DNA from: an uncultured Clostridium sp.
GTDB lineage: Bacteria > Bacillota > Clostridia > Christensenellales > CAG-138
NCBI GenBank assembly: GCA_900542285.1
Contig: UQNF01000005.1
Coordinates: 1 to 64,000 of the forward strand
Direction: 5' to 3'
DNA: 64,000 nucleotides
Positions 28,611 to 36,806 of the stretch are shown piece by piece (positions within the stretch are counted from its first letter, which is position 1; every line of letters begins with the position of its first letter). The notes beneath the pieces were generated by a model that worked only from the letters and a program-made list of their open reading frames with translations, was not told the DNA's origin and ran no database searches. Both the position numbers and the translations under genes were made by a program.

Positions 28611-29437
28611 TTTCCGTCTCCATAAGTCGATTTTTTGATCAGCTTCCCTATCCAGCCTGCAAGCAGATTCAGCATTATTACGAAAACAAGCAACACGACC
28701 GCTGTTGCCGCCGATTCATCCGGGTATCCATGGCTTGCGAAATAATAGATATCAAGCGCCAAGCTTGTTCCCGGCGACATAAGCGTTTCGGGTACCTTGC
28801 TGACAACCATTCCGATGGTGAGAATAAGCACTGCACTTTCAGATACAACACGGCCGATAGCGAGGATAACGGCCGTTACGATGCCTCCGGCGGCAGACGG
28901 CAGGACTATCTTAAAAATCGTCCTGACCTTGCTCGTTCCGAGAGCATATGCGCCTTCTCTGAGGCCGCTCTCAACAGCAAGCAGACTTTCCTGCGTGGAT
29001 CGGACTATCGTTGGCAGTATCATTATAGCAAGCGTGATTCCGCCGCCCAGCATTGAATATCCCCATCCACACGCAACGACAAATACCAAATATCCGAATA
29101 ATCCGTAAACGATGCTCGGAATACCTGCAAGGGTTTCCGTTGCAACCTGTACCGTGCGAACGAATTTGCCCTTGTTATTCGTGTATTCTACAAGGAATAT
29201 TGCGCTCGCAATACCGATTGGGACGGCAATGACGGACGCTATGCCGACAAGCTCCAGCGTACCTACCAGCGCAGGCAGGATCGTTGGCGACGCAGAATTA
29301 TTTCCTAATAAGAGGCCTACGGATAATTTGCCCACGCCGTTTATCAGCACATAGGCTATAACCGCAATAAGAGCAATCAGCGAGATAACGAGCGCAGCGA
29401 TGCATATTATCTTCAGAGTGGAATAAAACTTCTTCAT
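28607..29437 (-). CDS. pstA: phosphate ABC transporter permease PstA
   Basis: 276 residues, about six membrane helices. The N-terminal half carries [20 protein letters not shown] and the cytoplasmic loop [20 protein letters not shown] near 165. It forms the channel with PstC. It overlaps pstC and pstB by 4 bases each, indicating a tightly coupled operon. Confidence 0.95.
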   Translation of the reverse strand: MKKFYSTLKIICIAALVISLIALIAVIAYVLINGVGKLSVGLLLGNNSASPTILPALVGTLELVGIASVIAVPIGIASAIFLVEYTNNKGKFVRTVQVATETLAGIPSIVYGLFGYLVFVVACGWGYSMLGGGITLAIMILPTIVRSTQESLLAVESGLREGAYALGTSKVRTIFKIVLPSAAGGIVTAVILAIGRVVSESAVLILTIGMVVSKVPETLMSPGTSLALDIYYFASHGYPDESAATAVVLLVFVIMLNLLAGWIGKLIKKSTYGDGK

Positions 29438-30342
29438 TTATTCGCACCTCGTTTCTCCCTGCTCTCGTTTTTATCCCTTTTCAGGAATGAGAAGCTGATA
29501 TTCAGGATAAGTGTGAATACGAAGAGCACAACGCCGCTTGCTATCAGCGCCGAAAGCGCATCTCCCGACAGTTCCATTGCTCCCATAGCGATATTCGCCG
29601 TCAGCGTTCTCACGCTCTGAAAGATGCTCTTGGGCATTTCGGGGCTTCCGCCTATCACCATGATGACCGCCATCGTCTCTCCGATCGCCCTTCCTATCGC
29701 AAGCAGTACACCCGCAAGTATTCCGCTCTTCGCAGCAGGAAGCATGACCTTGAATGTCGCCTGCTCCTTCGTTGCGCCCAGTGCAAGTGCGCCTTCATAG
29801 TATGCGCCCGGAACGCTGTTCAGCGCATCAAGGCTTACGCTTACAATGGTTGGCAGTATCATCATTCCAAGCACCAATGAAGAGGACAGAATACCATAGC
29901 CCACACCTGTTGGCGAGAGATAATCCCTTACAAACGGAACTATGACTGTCATTCCAAAGAGACCGAAGATGACCGAGGGGATGCCGGAAAGCAGGTTTAT
30001 CATTTGCCTGATTGGTGGGACGAGCCTCTTGGGGCAGAATTTATACAGCGCTATCGCGGTCAAAAGCCCGATGCCGATTCCGATAACGACCGACAATGCA
30101 GTGACATAGAACGTCGCGACTATCATCGGGAAAACGCCATAGGACGGTGAATCCGACATCGGAGACCAGTCGCTTCCAAGCAAAAACTCCTTAATTCCTG
30201 TCTTGGCCATGAACGGAATGCCGCTCACAAACAGAAATACGGTGATAGTCACAAGAGCCAGAATCGAAAATACTGCGGAGAAAAGGAACACTCCACGCAT
30301 TACCTTTTCTCTTGCATTGATAAACCCGTATAAGCTTTTCAT
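29434..30342 (-). CDS. pstC: phosphate ABC transporter permease PstC
   Basis: 302 residues, six membrane helices. Typical stretches are IPFMAKTGIKEFLLGSDWSP after the first helix, NLLSGIPSVIFGLFGMTVIV and the cytoplasmic loop EGALALGATKEQATFKVMLP near 195. It starts one base after the pstS stop codon (TAA-G-ATG). It has no separate ribosome site, so translation should be coupled to pstS. Confidence 0.95.
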   Translation of the reverse strand: MKSLYGFINAREKVMRGVFLFSAVFSILALVTITVFLFVSGIPFMAKTGIKEFLLGSDWSPMSDSPSYGVFPMIVATFYVTALSVVIGIGIGLLTAIALYKFCPKRLVPPIRQMINLLSGIPSVIFGLFGMTVIVPFVRDYLSPTGVGYGILSSSLVLGMMILPTIVSVSLDALNSVPGAYYEGALALGATKEQATFKVMLPAAKSGILAGVLLAIGRAIGETMAVIMVIGGSPEMPKSIFQSVRTLTANIAMGAMELSGDALSALIASGVVLFVFTLILNISFSFLKRDKNESREKRGANK

Positions 30343-30343
30343 C

Positions 30344-31219
30344 TTACTTGGAGAGGTCGCTCCACTTGATAACCGCCTTATCGCCGGCGTTCACATCATA
30401 GATGTTTTTAAGGTCATTGAGTGAAATATCGGTTATCGGGTTTGCCGTGTTGACGATTATCGCAATACCATCCTTGGCAACCTCGTAATATGTGCAGCTT
30501 GGAGCTTTGTCCGTATGGAAGGCTTCGGATATCATACCGAAATCGGTTACGCCGTTCTCGGCATCGTTGTAGCCGGTACCGCTGCCGCCGCCGCCAACGG
30601 TTACGCTGACCTTGCTCTGAATCTTCATGAACTCAGATGCAAGTATCTCCATCAGGGGCTTAAGGGACGTGCTTCCGGAGATAGTTATCTCGCCCGAAAG
30701 CTCCGCATTCACCGTATATGCTGCGGCTCCGTCCTTGGTTGCCACATAGCCGTTATCGCTGATAATTTTCTGAGCCTCTGCGCTCTGCAGGTAGCTAAGG
30801 AATGCCGAGTTCGCAGCGTCCTCAAGACTGCTTTCCTTATACACGACATTAAGCGGACGCGCAATAGAATAGGTTCCGTTCTTAATATTTGCTACACTTG
30901 GTTCAACGCCGTCAACGGTCAGGATCTTGACCTCATCGGTTACATAGCCCAGGCTCTCGTATGCGATGGCGATCGGGTTACCCTTAACCTCCTGCAGCAC
31001 GGCCGCTGTACCGGTCGCAACAATAACGCCCGAAACATCGGATTGACCCTTGAGGCCGATGATATCCATAAACGCGGATTTAGTTCCGCTTCCGTCTTCT
31101 CGAGTTACAACGCTGATGTTTTTGCTGTCATCAAAACCCGTTTTGCCGCAGCCTGCAATTGCCGTCAGGCAACCGACAGCAAGCGCCAGTGTCATCAGAA
31201 GTGCCAATGTTTTTTTCAT
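30344..31219 (-). CDS. pstS: phosphate-binding lipoprotein PstS with swapped (circularly permuted) halves
   Basis: 291 residues from the ATG at 31219 behind AAAGGAGA. The signal ends with AIAGC (Cys24). In normal PstS the block GSTSLKPLMEIL with GGGGSGTG comes first and the block with SREDGSGTKSAF, later A-GYxSLGYV and VDGVEP, comes second. Here the order is reversed: residues 30-180 hold TREDGSGTKSAFMDI, AIAYESLGYV and VDGVEPSVANIKNG, and residues 190-291 hold ITISGSTSLKPLMEIL, GGGGSGTGYNDAENG and DISLNDLKNIYD, ending at IKWSDLSK. The new termini fall exactly at the hinge between the halves, so the fold can be complete. Its place as first gene of pstSCAB-phoU supports phosphate binding. Confidence 0.9.
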   Translation of the reverse strand: MKKTLALLMTLALAVGCLTAIAGCGKTGFDDSKNISVVTREDGSGTKSAFMDIIGLKGQSDVSGVIVATGTAAVLQEVKGNPIAIAYESLGYVTDEVKILTVDGVEPSVANIKNGTYSIARPLNVVYKESSLEDAANSAFLSYLQSAEAQKIISDNGYVATKDGAAAYTVNAELSGEITISGSTSLKPLMEILASEFMKIQSKVSVTVGGGGSGTGYNDAENGVTDFGMISEAFHTDKAPSCTYYEVAKDGIAIIVNTANPITDISLNDLKNIYDVNAGDKAVIKWSDLSK

Positions 31220-31250
31220 TTTTTTATCTCCTTTTTTGGTTTGCGCCATT

Positions 31251-31256
31251 ATTATA
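31251..31256 (-). promoter_or_regulatory. -10 of the pstS promoter
   Basis: Minus strand TATAAT. The hexamer 17 bases upstream is TAGTTG, a poor -35, which fits an activator-dependent promoter. Confidence 0.55.
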
Positions 31257-31288
31257 ATGCACAAAAGCGGCTCCAACTACCACAGTCG

Positions 31289-31316
31289 GGTATTGAGATT
31301 GTAATTTATTTGTAAA
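31289..31316 (-). promoter_or_regulatory. probable PhoP box upstream of pstS
   Basis: Minus strand direct repeats TTTACA, ATTACA and AATACC, each separated by five bases, match the Gram-positive PhoP consensus (TTxACA spaced by five). They cover about -72 to -45 relative to the predicted start. Confidence 0.65.
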
Positions 31317-31381
31317 TTGTTCGGTCTGCAGCCGAAATGAATTTGGTTTTATAGGGCTTGAATGTGATTATATGAAAGATC

Positions 31382-31422
31382 ATCGCGCCGACATATGGGG
31401 CAACCCCATGAGCCGACGCGAT
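31382..31422 (-). terminator. long hairpin, probable end of the divIVA-like transcript
   Basis: ATCGCG...CGCGAT with inner ATGGGG / CCCCAT around loop CAA. It lies after the stop of the DivIVA-like gene (minus) and about 65 bases upstream of the PhoP box. The T-tract is weak (GATCTTTCAT), so termination is likely but not certain. Confidence 0.5.
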
Positions 31423-31494
31423 TATAAACGATATGATAATAATGCGTTAATGAGTTAATGCTTATTTTGCTTTTTCGCAATACTATGTTGGCTG

Positions 31495-31842
31495 TTATAT
31501 GCCTGTGTCGATCGCAGCCGTTCCGTCCTCGTCCTGCCCGATCGATCCTCCTGGATCATTGGTCTCGTCATCCTCTGCTAAAAAGCTGCCATATGATTCA
31601 TCGGGCTTTTCCGGTTCCTTGGGCGCAAGCCTTCTCTCACGCTCGACCGCCTCGATTATGTCGGCTTCCGCAATCACGGATTCAGCGGTGCTTCCACTCA
31701 GCTCACGCTTTAACCCATCCAGCTCGGCATGCAGCCTGTCAAGCTCCTGAATTATCTCGTCCAGGTATTTATCCACCGCCGCAATATCGTATCCAAACAG
31801 CGAGTGCGGAAACTTTTTCGTTATTAACTCGTCCCTTGTCAT
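31495..31842 (-). CDS. DivIVA-domain protein
   Basis: 115 residues from the ATG at 31842 (MTRDELITKKFPHSLFGYD) behind TTGGAGG; the longer frame to 31890 has no site. Residues 1-50 are the N-terminal DivIVA membrane-binding and coiled-coil start (VDKYLDEIIQELDRLHAELD). The rest is short and acidic, so it is much smaller than full DivIVA. It follows sepF and yggS, the usual ylmE-ylmF-...-divIVA order near division genes. A role in division or polar growth is inferred from the domain. Confidence 0.8.
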   Translation of the reverse strand: MTRDELITKKFPHSLFGYDIAAVDKYLDEIIQELDRLHAELDGLKRELSGSTAESVIAEADIIEAVERERRLAPKEPEKPDESYGSFLAEDDETNDPGGSIGQDEDGTAAIDTGI

Positions 31843-31911
31843 ATTACCTCCAATATGTGAAAGCGAGGGATCGCTATTTGCAGTCCCCAATAGAATGGCT
31901 ATACGGATAGC

Positions 31912-32343
31912 TTAGTATTCCAGATCGCTTCCTATGACATCGCCGCCTGCCGGTGACACAACATAGATTCTGCCATTCACCTTATAGAGCTTTCCGTCAA
32001 CTGCACAGATCGCACCAAAGACAACATCCAGGATTCGCTGAGCGACATCACGGTTAAGCTTTTCCATGTTGACTATGACCTGACGATTATTGCGGAGATA
32101 CCCGATAATGTTTACGGCGTCCTCGTAATTGATCGGTTTATAAACGATTAGTTTCAAATCGTTTATATCGGCTTTTCCTCGGACACTGATCACATTTCCT
32201 GAAGCAGGCTGCCTGCGTGGACGCGGACTTACGACCTGAACCGGATTCTCGGTTATTTCCTCAGCCTCTTCATGTTCCTCTTCTTCCATATCATCGACGC
32301 CCCAGCCAAAAAACCTCTTGATTGCCTGCTTAACATTTGCCAT
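31912..32343 (-). CDS. sepF: cell division protein SepF
   Basis: 143 residues. An N-terminal amphipathic segment (MANVKQAIKRFFGW) for membrane binding, a variable acidic and proline-rich linker, then the SepF core (about 60-140) with KLIVYKPINYEDAVNIIGYL, RQVIVNMEKLNRDVAQRILD and a terminal VYVVSPAG-type strand. SepF bundles FtsZ filaments and anchors them to the membrane. ATG follows CGGAGG. It lies between yggS and the DivIVA-like gene. Confidence 0.95.
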   Translation of the reverse strand: MANVKQAIKRFFGWGVDDMEEEEHEEAEEITENPVQVVSPRPRRQPASGNVISVRGKADINDLKLIVYKPINYEDAVNIIGYLRNNRQVIVNMEKLNRDVAQRILDVVFGAICAVDGKLYKVNGRIYVVSPAGGDVIGSDLEY

Positions 32344-32387
32344 TACTTTTTCCTCCGAAAAACTGATTTCATTTGGAGTATCAACCC

Positions 32388-33119
32388 CTATCGAAGTTGA
32401 GCCTGTCTATTGTAGTTGCGGGGGCCAAAGATAGCGCTCCCGACCCGAATATAGGTTGCTCCCTCTGCAATTGCGGCCTTATAGTCTCCGCTCATGCCCA
32501 TGGAAAGCTCCTGCATACAAACGTTCTCCGATTCAAAGTTCTTCATGCGCTCGAATAGTTCCCTCATCCTCGCAAAATACGGCCTTACGGCCTCCTCGCT
32601 GCCTATGGGAGGCACGCACATCAGACCCTTTACGAGCACCCCGGGCATACCGGACGCTGTCTTTAGCAGCTCCGGAAGTGCTTGCGGCAGGATCCCCGAT
32701 TTTTGCTCCTCTGCACCGATGTTGACCTCGATAAGTATCGGCTGAACGATGTTATTCTTTGCTGCTATTCGATTGACTTCGGCAAGCACCGCTTCCCTAT
32801 CCACCGACTGAATGAGATCCGCCTTGCCAACAAGGTATTTGACCTTGTTCGTTTGCAGCGTTCCGATAAAGTGCTTGATTAGCGAATGTTCGGTAAAGAA
32901 CCCATATTTATCGGTAAACTCCTGCGCTCTGTTCTCGCCAACCTCGGTGATCCCATCCCATACAGCCGGAAGTATCCTCGATATTTCGACGAACTTTGTA
33001 ACTGCGATCAGCCTTATTTCATCAAGGGCTCTGCCGGAAACATAAGCAGCCTCCGCCATTCCTTCACGAACCAGCCTCAATCTTTCTCGGACTTGAATAT
33101 CCGCTTCTTCGGTACCCAA
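32388..33119 (-). CDS. YggS/PLPBP family pyridoxal-phosphate homeostasis protein
   Basis: Up to 243 residues. RLIAVTKFVE contains the PLP-binding lysine, and GENRAQEF, HFIGTLQTNKVKYLVGKADLIQSVD, VNIGAEEQKSG and SMGMSGDYKAAIAEGATYIRVGSAIFG follow the family order. The family buffers pyridoxal phosphate; it is an alanine-racemase-like single barrel. The start is uncertain: the frame opens with a TTG at 33119 without a ribosome site, inside the 3' end of the HlyD-like gene. The family N-terminus should begin near DIQVRERL at about 33100, and no ATG is available there. Translation is probably coupled to the upstream gene. Confidence 0.92.
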   Translation of the reverse strand: MGTEEADIQVRERLRLVREGMAEAAYVSGRALDEIRLIAVTKFVEISRILPAVWDGITEVGENRAQEFTDKYGFFTEHSLIKHFIGTLQTNKVKYLVGKADLIQSVDREAVLAEVNRIAAKNNIVQPILIEVNIGAEEQKSGILPQALPELLKTASGMPGVLVKGLMCVPPIGSEEAVRPYFARMRELFERMKNFESENVCMQELSMGMSGDYKAAIAEGATYIRVGSAIFGPRNYNRQAQLR

Positions 33120-34303
33120 TATTTCACCCCCGAACTCAAATCATATTCATCGCTTGCGCTTCTGATGATTGCGGTATCACCATCCACTGCAAGCACTTCT
33201 ATCTCTATTCGTTTTTTTACTCCGTCCTGCATGATATCGATAAACTGTCCGTTCTCGTCATTTATGACCGAGTCCAGCTCGACCCTTTCACCCGAAAGCA
33301 CAGCGTTCACGGTGATGCTCACATTCCTTGCATACGCAAGCTCTCCAAGCTCATCGTTGACCCTGAGTATGTTCACCACCTTATTTCCGCTTATGACGCA
33401 CTTTAATGCGGTCGCACTGTACTCGCCGTAACCGCTGACGCTGATATCATAGGTTACTCCTTCTGCCAGACGAAAAGCATCATCCGAATCGGTCAGGAAA
33501 GCGCAATACCACTCATTGGGATCAATAAGCCTGTATGTGAGCGTTTCCGACTCCACCGTCCAGCTTACTGCATTCTTCTTTTTTAGCGCACCCGAGACGA
33601 CAGGGGCGGAAATAATGGAGAGCTTGTCCTTGTTGAGCGCATTTTCATAGCCGTCAAAATAAAAGCTGATGATACCGCTGTCCTCCGTATCGACCTCCTC
33701 CAGCCAATTATTCAAATTGGCCTTGGCCTGCTCCTCTCTATCGTATAGGTTTTTGAGCTTTTCCGTGGGCTGAAGGATGCTTTTCAGATATTCGCTGCGT
33801 TCGTCCATCTTTTCTGAAAGCAGCTGCTCGAGCGCGATGATGGATTCCTCGCTTCCGCTGAGCGAAGCCTCAGCAATGCGCGCTTCGATGGCGTAAACTG
33901 CCTCGTTATACCCGGAGAGCGTACTATCCTTCACATCTCCGAGCTGCTCAAGCTGCGCAGCATATACCTCCTCACTGAGCTGCTGGAGCGTTATCCCCAT
34001 GCCATCGCTGTAGCCGCGCTTGTAAACGTTCATTACCGGAGTACCCGGTTCGACAAGGCTTCCCTCCGGCACAAGATAATCAGCCCTCGTATAGCTGGCA
34101 GCCGTGTAAACCTTTTCATCCCTGATGATAACGGCCGAATACTTCTCGCTCACGGTCATCTCATCATGAGCCATTTCAGCGGTAAATCCGGAAAGTCTGA
34201 TGATGCCGACGATAATAACGCTTATGAGAAGGATCGCAATTATCGCAAGTCCGATCCTTCTGACGCGATACTTCTTCTTGACCCTGACCCTAACTCTGTC
34301 CAT
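33077..34303 (-). CDS. membrane-anchored HlyD-like protein of the sepF cluster
   Basis: 408 residues. A basic N-terminus (RVRVRVKKKYRVRR) and one membrane helix (15-40) are followed by a biotinyl-lipoyl-like beta segment (VPEGSLVEPGTPVMNVYKRG), a coiled-coil hairpin (about 110-200) and a second beta region. The organisation is that of HlyD-type periplasmic adaptors, but no export ATPase or permease is nearby. Genes like this are often found beside yggS and sepF in Clostridia, so a role in division or envelope assembly is possible. Its start overlaps the dUTPase end by 14 bases. Function not established. Confidence 0.72.
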   Translation of the reverse strand: MDRVRVRVKKKYRVRRIGLAIIAILLISVIIVGIIRLSGFTAEMAHDEMTVSEKYSAVIIRDEKVYTAASYTRADYLVPEGSLVEPGTPVMNVYKRGYSDGMGITLQQLSEEVYAAQLEQLGDVKDSTLSGYNEAVYAIEARIAEASLSGSEESIIALEQLLSEKMDERSEYLKSILQPTEKLKNLYDREEQAKANLNNWLEEVDTEDSGIISFYFDGYENALNKDKLSIISAPVVSGALKKKNAVSWTVESETLTYRLIDPNEWYCAFLTDSDDAFRLAEGVTYDISVSGYGEYSATALKCVISGNKVVNILRVNDELGELAYARNVSITVNAVLSGERVELDSVINDENGQFIDIMQDGVKKRIEIEVLAVDGDTAIIRSASDEYDLSSGVKYWVPKKRIFKSEKD

Positions 34304-34673
34304 CGATCACCTCATAGCCCTTCTTTTCGCTTCTGCCATACTGACGGTCAAAATTCTCCTTATTCTTTTCAGCATAACGCTCAAACAGCTCGTCCGCGCT
34401 CATGCCGGAGCGAATGCACATGCTGACAAAGAAATGCAGTATGTCCACAAGTTCCCCCCTCAATGCATTGTCATCAATGGGCTTTTTGTTCTTCCACCAC
34501 TTGAAGTTAACCTCATCGAGCACCTCGCTGAGCTCGCTGAGCATGGCAAGGATCTCCTTCTGCATCCATTCCTCGGTGCTGAATTCAAGATGCCTGCGCG
34601 CTGAGATGTCATCGTCAAGCAGCTTCTGCATTTCAAAAATCTTATCAAGCTTATCCATTCTGTCTTTTCCCAT
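34290..34673 (-). CDS. dimeric all-alpha dUTPase (MazG-like superfamily)
   Basis: 127 residues. Metal-binding acidic motifs of the all-alpha NTP pyrophosphatase fold are visible: EILAMLSELSEVLDEV, FKWWKNKK and ELVDILHFFVSM. These fit dUTPase_2, which removes dUTP to prevent uracil incorporation into DNA. Start choice is weak: ATG at 34673 or at 34658 (MDKLDKIFEMQ, the usual family N-terminus). It overlaps the HlyD-like gene downstream and lies 12 bases after the M16 peptidase stop. Confidence 0.82.
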   Translation of the reverse strand: MGKDRMDKLDKIFEMQKLLDDDISARRHLEFSTEEWMQKEILAMLSELSEVLDEVNFKWWKNKKPIDDNALRGELVDILHFFVSMCIRSGMSADELFERYAEKNKENFDRQYGRSEKKGYEVIDGQS

Positions 34674-34685
34674 ATCGAATCCGGT

Positions 34686-35960
34686 TTATAAGTTTGCAAA
34701 GGAATTTACAAGCTCCGTAAGCTCCTGCTCATACTCCTTTACCCTGCCGACAAAAACGGCGGTCATATTGCTGAAATCACAGACGGTCGGAAGTATTTCC
34801 GCAACATCGGAAAGCCCGACGCCATCGATCTTTGCAAGCACCTCTGCCTCGCTCAGCTGCGGCACGCCCAGCAGCTCCGTCCTTCCGTTTGTGGAAGCAT
34901 GAGCGGATGTGCTTTCGCTGCCAAGCAAATAGCTGCTCTTAAGCTGATTTTTGGCTCTTTCAAGCTCGGTATCCGTTATTCCGTCCCTCTTCACCCTTGC
35001 ATATTCGTTGAGCATGAGCTTGGCAACATCGACCACCAGCTCCTCTCCGGTGCCTGCGTACAGGGTAAAATAGCCCGTTGTCGTGAAGAAAGCAGGTGTT
35101 GAGTAAACGGAATAAGCCAACCCATTGGACTCTCTGATGCTCTGGAAGAGGCGTGAACTCATGCTGCCGCCAACTGCGTTGTTAAGAACGAACAGCGGAT
35201 ATTGTCCCTTGCTCTCTCCGGGGAAGCCATTGAACGCAAGGCAGATATGCGTCTGCTCGATATCCTTTTCAATGAATCTGAGCTTAACGCCGCCTGCAGG
35301 CTGTCCGTATGCGATCTTCTCCCCATCCTTGCCGCCGCTGACCGAAAAGTATTTTTCAGCAGCCGTAATGAATTCATCCGGATCAAAGTGTCCTGCCACC
35401 GACAGCACCATATTGTCCGGACAATACAGCCTCGACATATATCCCGTGAGTGTTTCGCGAGTGAATGCGCGCACGCTCTCGGCAGTACCGAGCACGGGGT
35501 CGGCAAGAGGGTCGCCCTTGTAAAAAGTCTGGCACAATTGTTCGTGGGCAAGATCCTCCGGTGAATCCTCATTCATGGATATCTCCTCAAGCACAACACC
35601 CTTTTCACGCTCGATATCGTCGATATCGAGCTTTGGATTGCAGACGATATCCGCAAGCAGCTCCAGTGCGCGCTGTATGTTTTCGTCGATGACCTTGACA
35701 TAAAAGCAGGTGCATTCCTTTGATGTGAATGCGTTAAGGTTACCGCCTATCGCGTCGCTTTGCTCCGCTATCTCGCTTGCGGTACGCTTGTTTGTACCCT
35801 TGAACAGCATATGTTCTATGAAATGGGATACACCGCTCTCGGGCTCACGCTCATAAATGGAACCTGCGCCGATCCAAACGCCAATGGATACCGAGCGAAC
35901 TCCCTCCATGGGTTCGCATACGATACGCATTCCGTTATTCAATCTCTTCTTGATTATCAT
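34686..35960 (-). CDS. M16 family zinc peptidase (processing-peptidase-like)
   Basis: 424 residues with the inverted zinc motif HFIEHMLF (HxxEH) near residue 46 and the distal Glu expected in GVVLEEISMNEDSPEDL near 120. The C-terminal half is the second, inactive M16 domain (SSRLFQSIRESNGLAYSVYS). It corresponds in position to Bacillus ymxG/mlpA, which follows pnp and ylxY. The enzyme probably degrades or processes small proteins; the target is unknown. ATG follows GAAGGAAG. Confidence 0.9.
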   Translation of the reverse strand: MIIKKRLNNGMRIVCEPMEGVRSVSIGVWIGAGSIYEREPESGVSHFIEHMLFKGTNKRTASEIAEQSDAIGGNLNAFTSKECTCFYVKVIDENIQRALELLADIVCNPKLDIDDIEREKGVVLEEISMNEDSPEDLAHEQLCQTFYKGDPLADPVLGTAESVRAFTRETLTGYMSRLYCPDNMVLSVAGHFDPDEFITAAEKYFSVSGGKDGEKIAYGQPAGGVKLRFIEKDIEQTHICLAFNGFPGESKGQYPLFVLNNAVGGSMSSRLFQSIRESNGLAYSVYSTPAFFTTTGYFTLYAGTGEELVVDVAKLMLNEYARVKRDGITDTELERAKNQLKSSYLLGSESTSAHASTNGRTELLGVPQLSEAEVLAKIDGVGLSDVAEILPTVCDFSNMTAVFVGRVKEYEQELTELVNSFANL

Positions 35961-36003
35961 ATTATTCTTCCTTCTCCGATACCGTATCGCAGCAATACGG
36001 CTT

Positions 36004-36714
36004 CTAATTGTATATTGTACTGCTAACTGTGGTAATAGTCAAGCCCTTATCGTAAAAATACGCTAATATATCCGGCAAAGCCTCCAAAAAACCCTGCGTT
36101 GGAGACACCAACAGGATATTTCCTCCGTTAGTGTTGCCTTTAATTCGGCTAAATATGTCCTCTCCTACTCCGTTTGCGCAGAGAAGATCCAATGTGCACT
36201 TGATGGGCGTAAGCTTGCACCTCCTTGCAGCGATTGCAGAAACATTCGTATTCCTGTTTCCGCAGTAGTATAGCGACACATCAAAGCCTGTTTCACTCTT
36301 TATTATTTCACATGATTTTTTCAGGTCATTCTGTATGAACGAAGCTTTCCCGTCTTTATCGGGAGAATAGCCCATTGTCGCCAGCTCATGCCCTTCGGCA
36401 AGTATCCGGCGGAGCAAATCTCCGTTGTTCTCCGCCCATTCCCCGCTGACGGCAAAGGTGATATTCACGCCGCTTTTGTTCAACAGGTCAAGTATCTCCG
36501 GCAGTGCCTTGGCATCCCAGCTGACCGCGCATTCAAGGGCTACGCAGTCCCTATTGCTGCCCTTGTAGATGGGAAAGCCCGATACCGCCACGGCTTCTGT
36601 GGAATACGGATGTATGAGTGCAATGTACAGCCCTGCGATTATCGCCGCAAGCAGCAGGTTTATCGTAAACATTCTCCCGACACGTTTGAACTTCGATTCT
36701 GATTTCATAAGCAT
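36004..36714 (-). CDS. ylxY: YlxY-like polysaccharide-deacetylase-fold protein, catalytic motifs lost
   Basis: 236 residues from the ATG at 36714 (MLMKSESK); the longer frame lacks a site. One N-terminal membrane helix precedes a NodB-type domain facing outward. The framework is recognisable (LPEILDLLNKSGVNITFAVSGEWAE, LLRRILAEGHELATMGYSP), but the catalytic pieces are degenerate. The metal-binding TFDDG is replaced by VSWDA, the HxxxH histidines after GHE are absent, and the RPPYG motif is YYCGN. It is therefore probably a pseudo-enzyme. Its place between pnp and the M16 peptidase matches Bacillus ylxY. Confidence 0.75.
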   Translation of the reverse strand: MLMKSESKFKRVGRMFTINLLLAAIIAGLYIALIHPYSTEAVAVSGFPIYKGSNRDCVALECAVSWDAKALPEILDLLNKSGVNITFAVSGEWAENNGDLLRRILAEGHELATMGYSPDKDGKASFIQNDLKKSCEIIKSETGFDVSLYYCGNRNTNVSAIAARRCKLTPIKCTLDLLCANGVGEDIFSRIKGNTNGGNILLVSPTQGFLEALPDILAYFYDKGLTITTVSSTIYN

Positions 36715-36768
36715 ACCCACTTTCTGTTGTTTATTAAGCTTATGAACCAATCTGCCGGGTAATGAAAA

Positions 36769-36796
36769 CGAGCTGCGAGGATTCGCAGCTCGAAAG
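36769..36796 (-). terminator. terminator after pnp
   Basis: CGAGCTGCGA pairs perfectly with TCGCAGCTCG around a 4-base loop, followed by TTTTC on the minus strand. Confidence 0.8.
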
Positions 36797-36806
36797 GTTC
36801 TAATGA

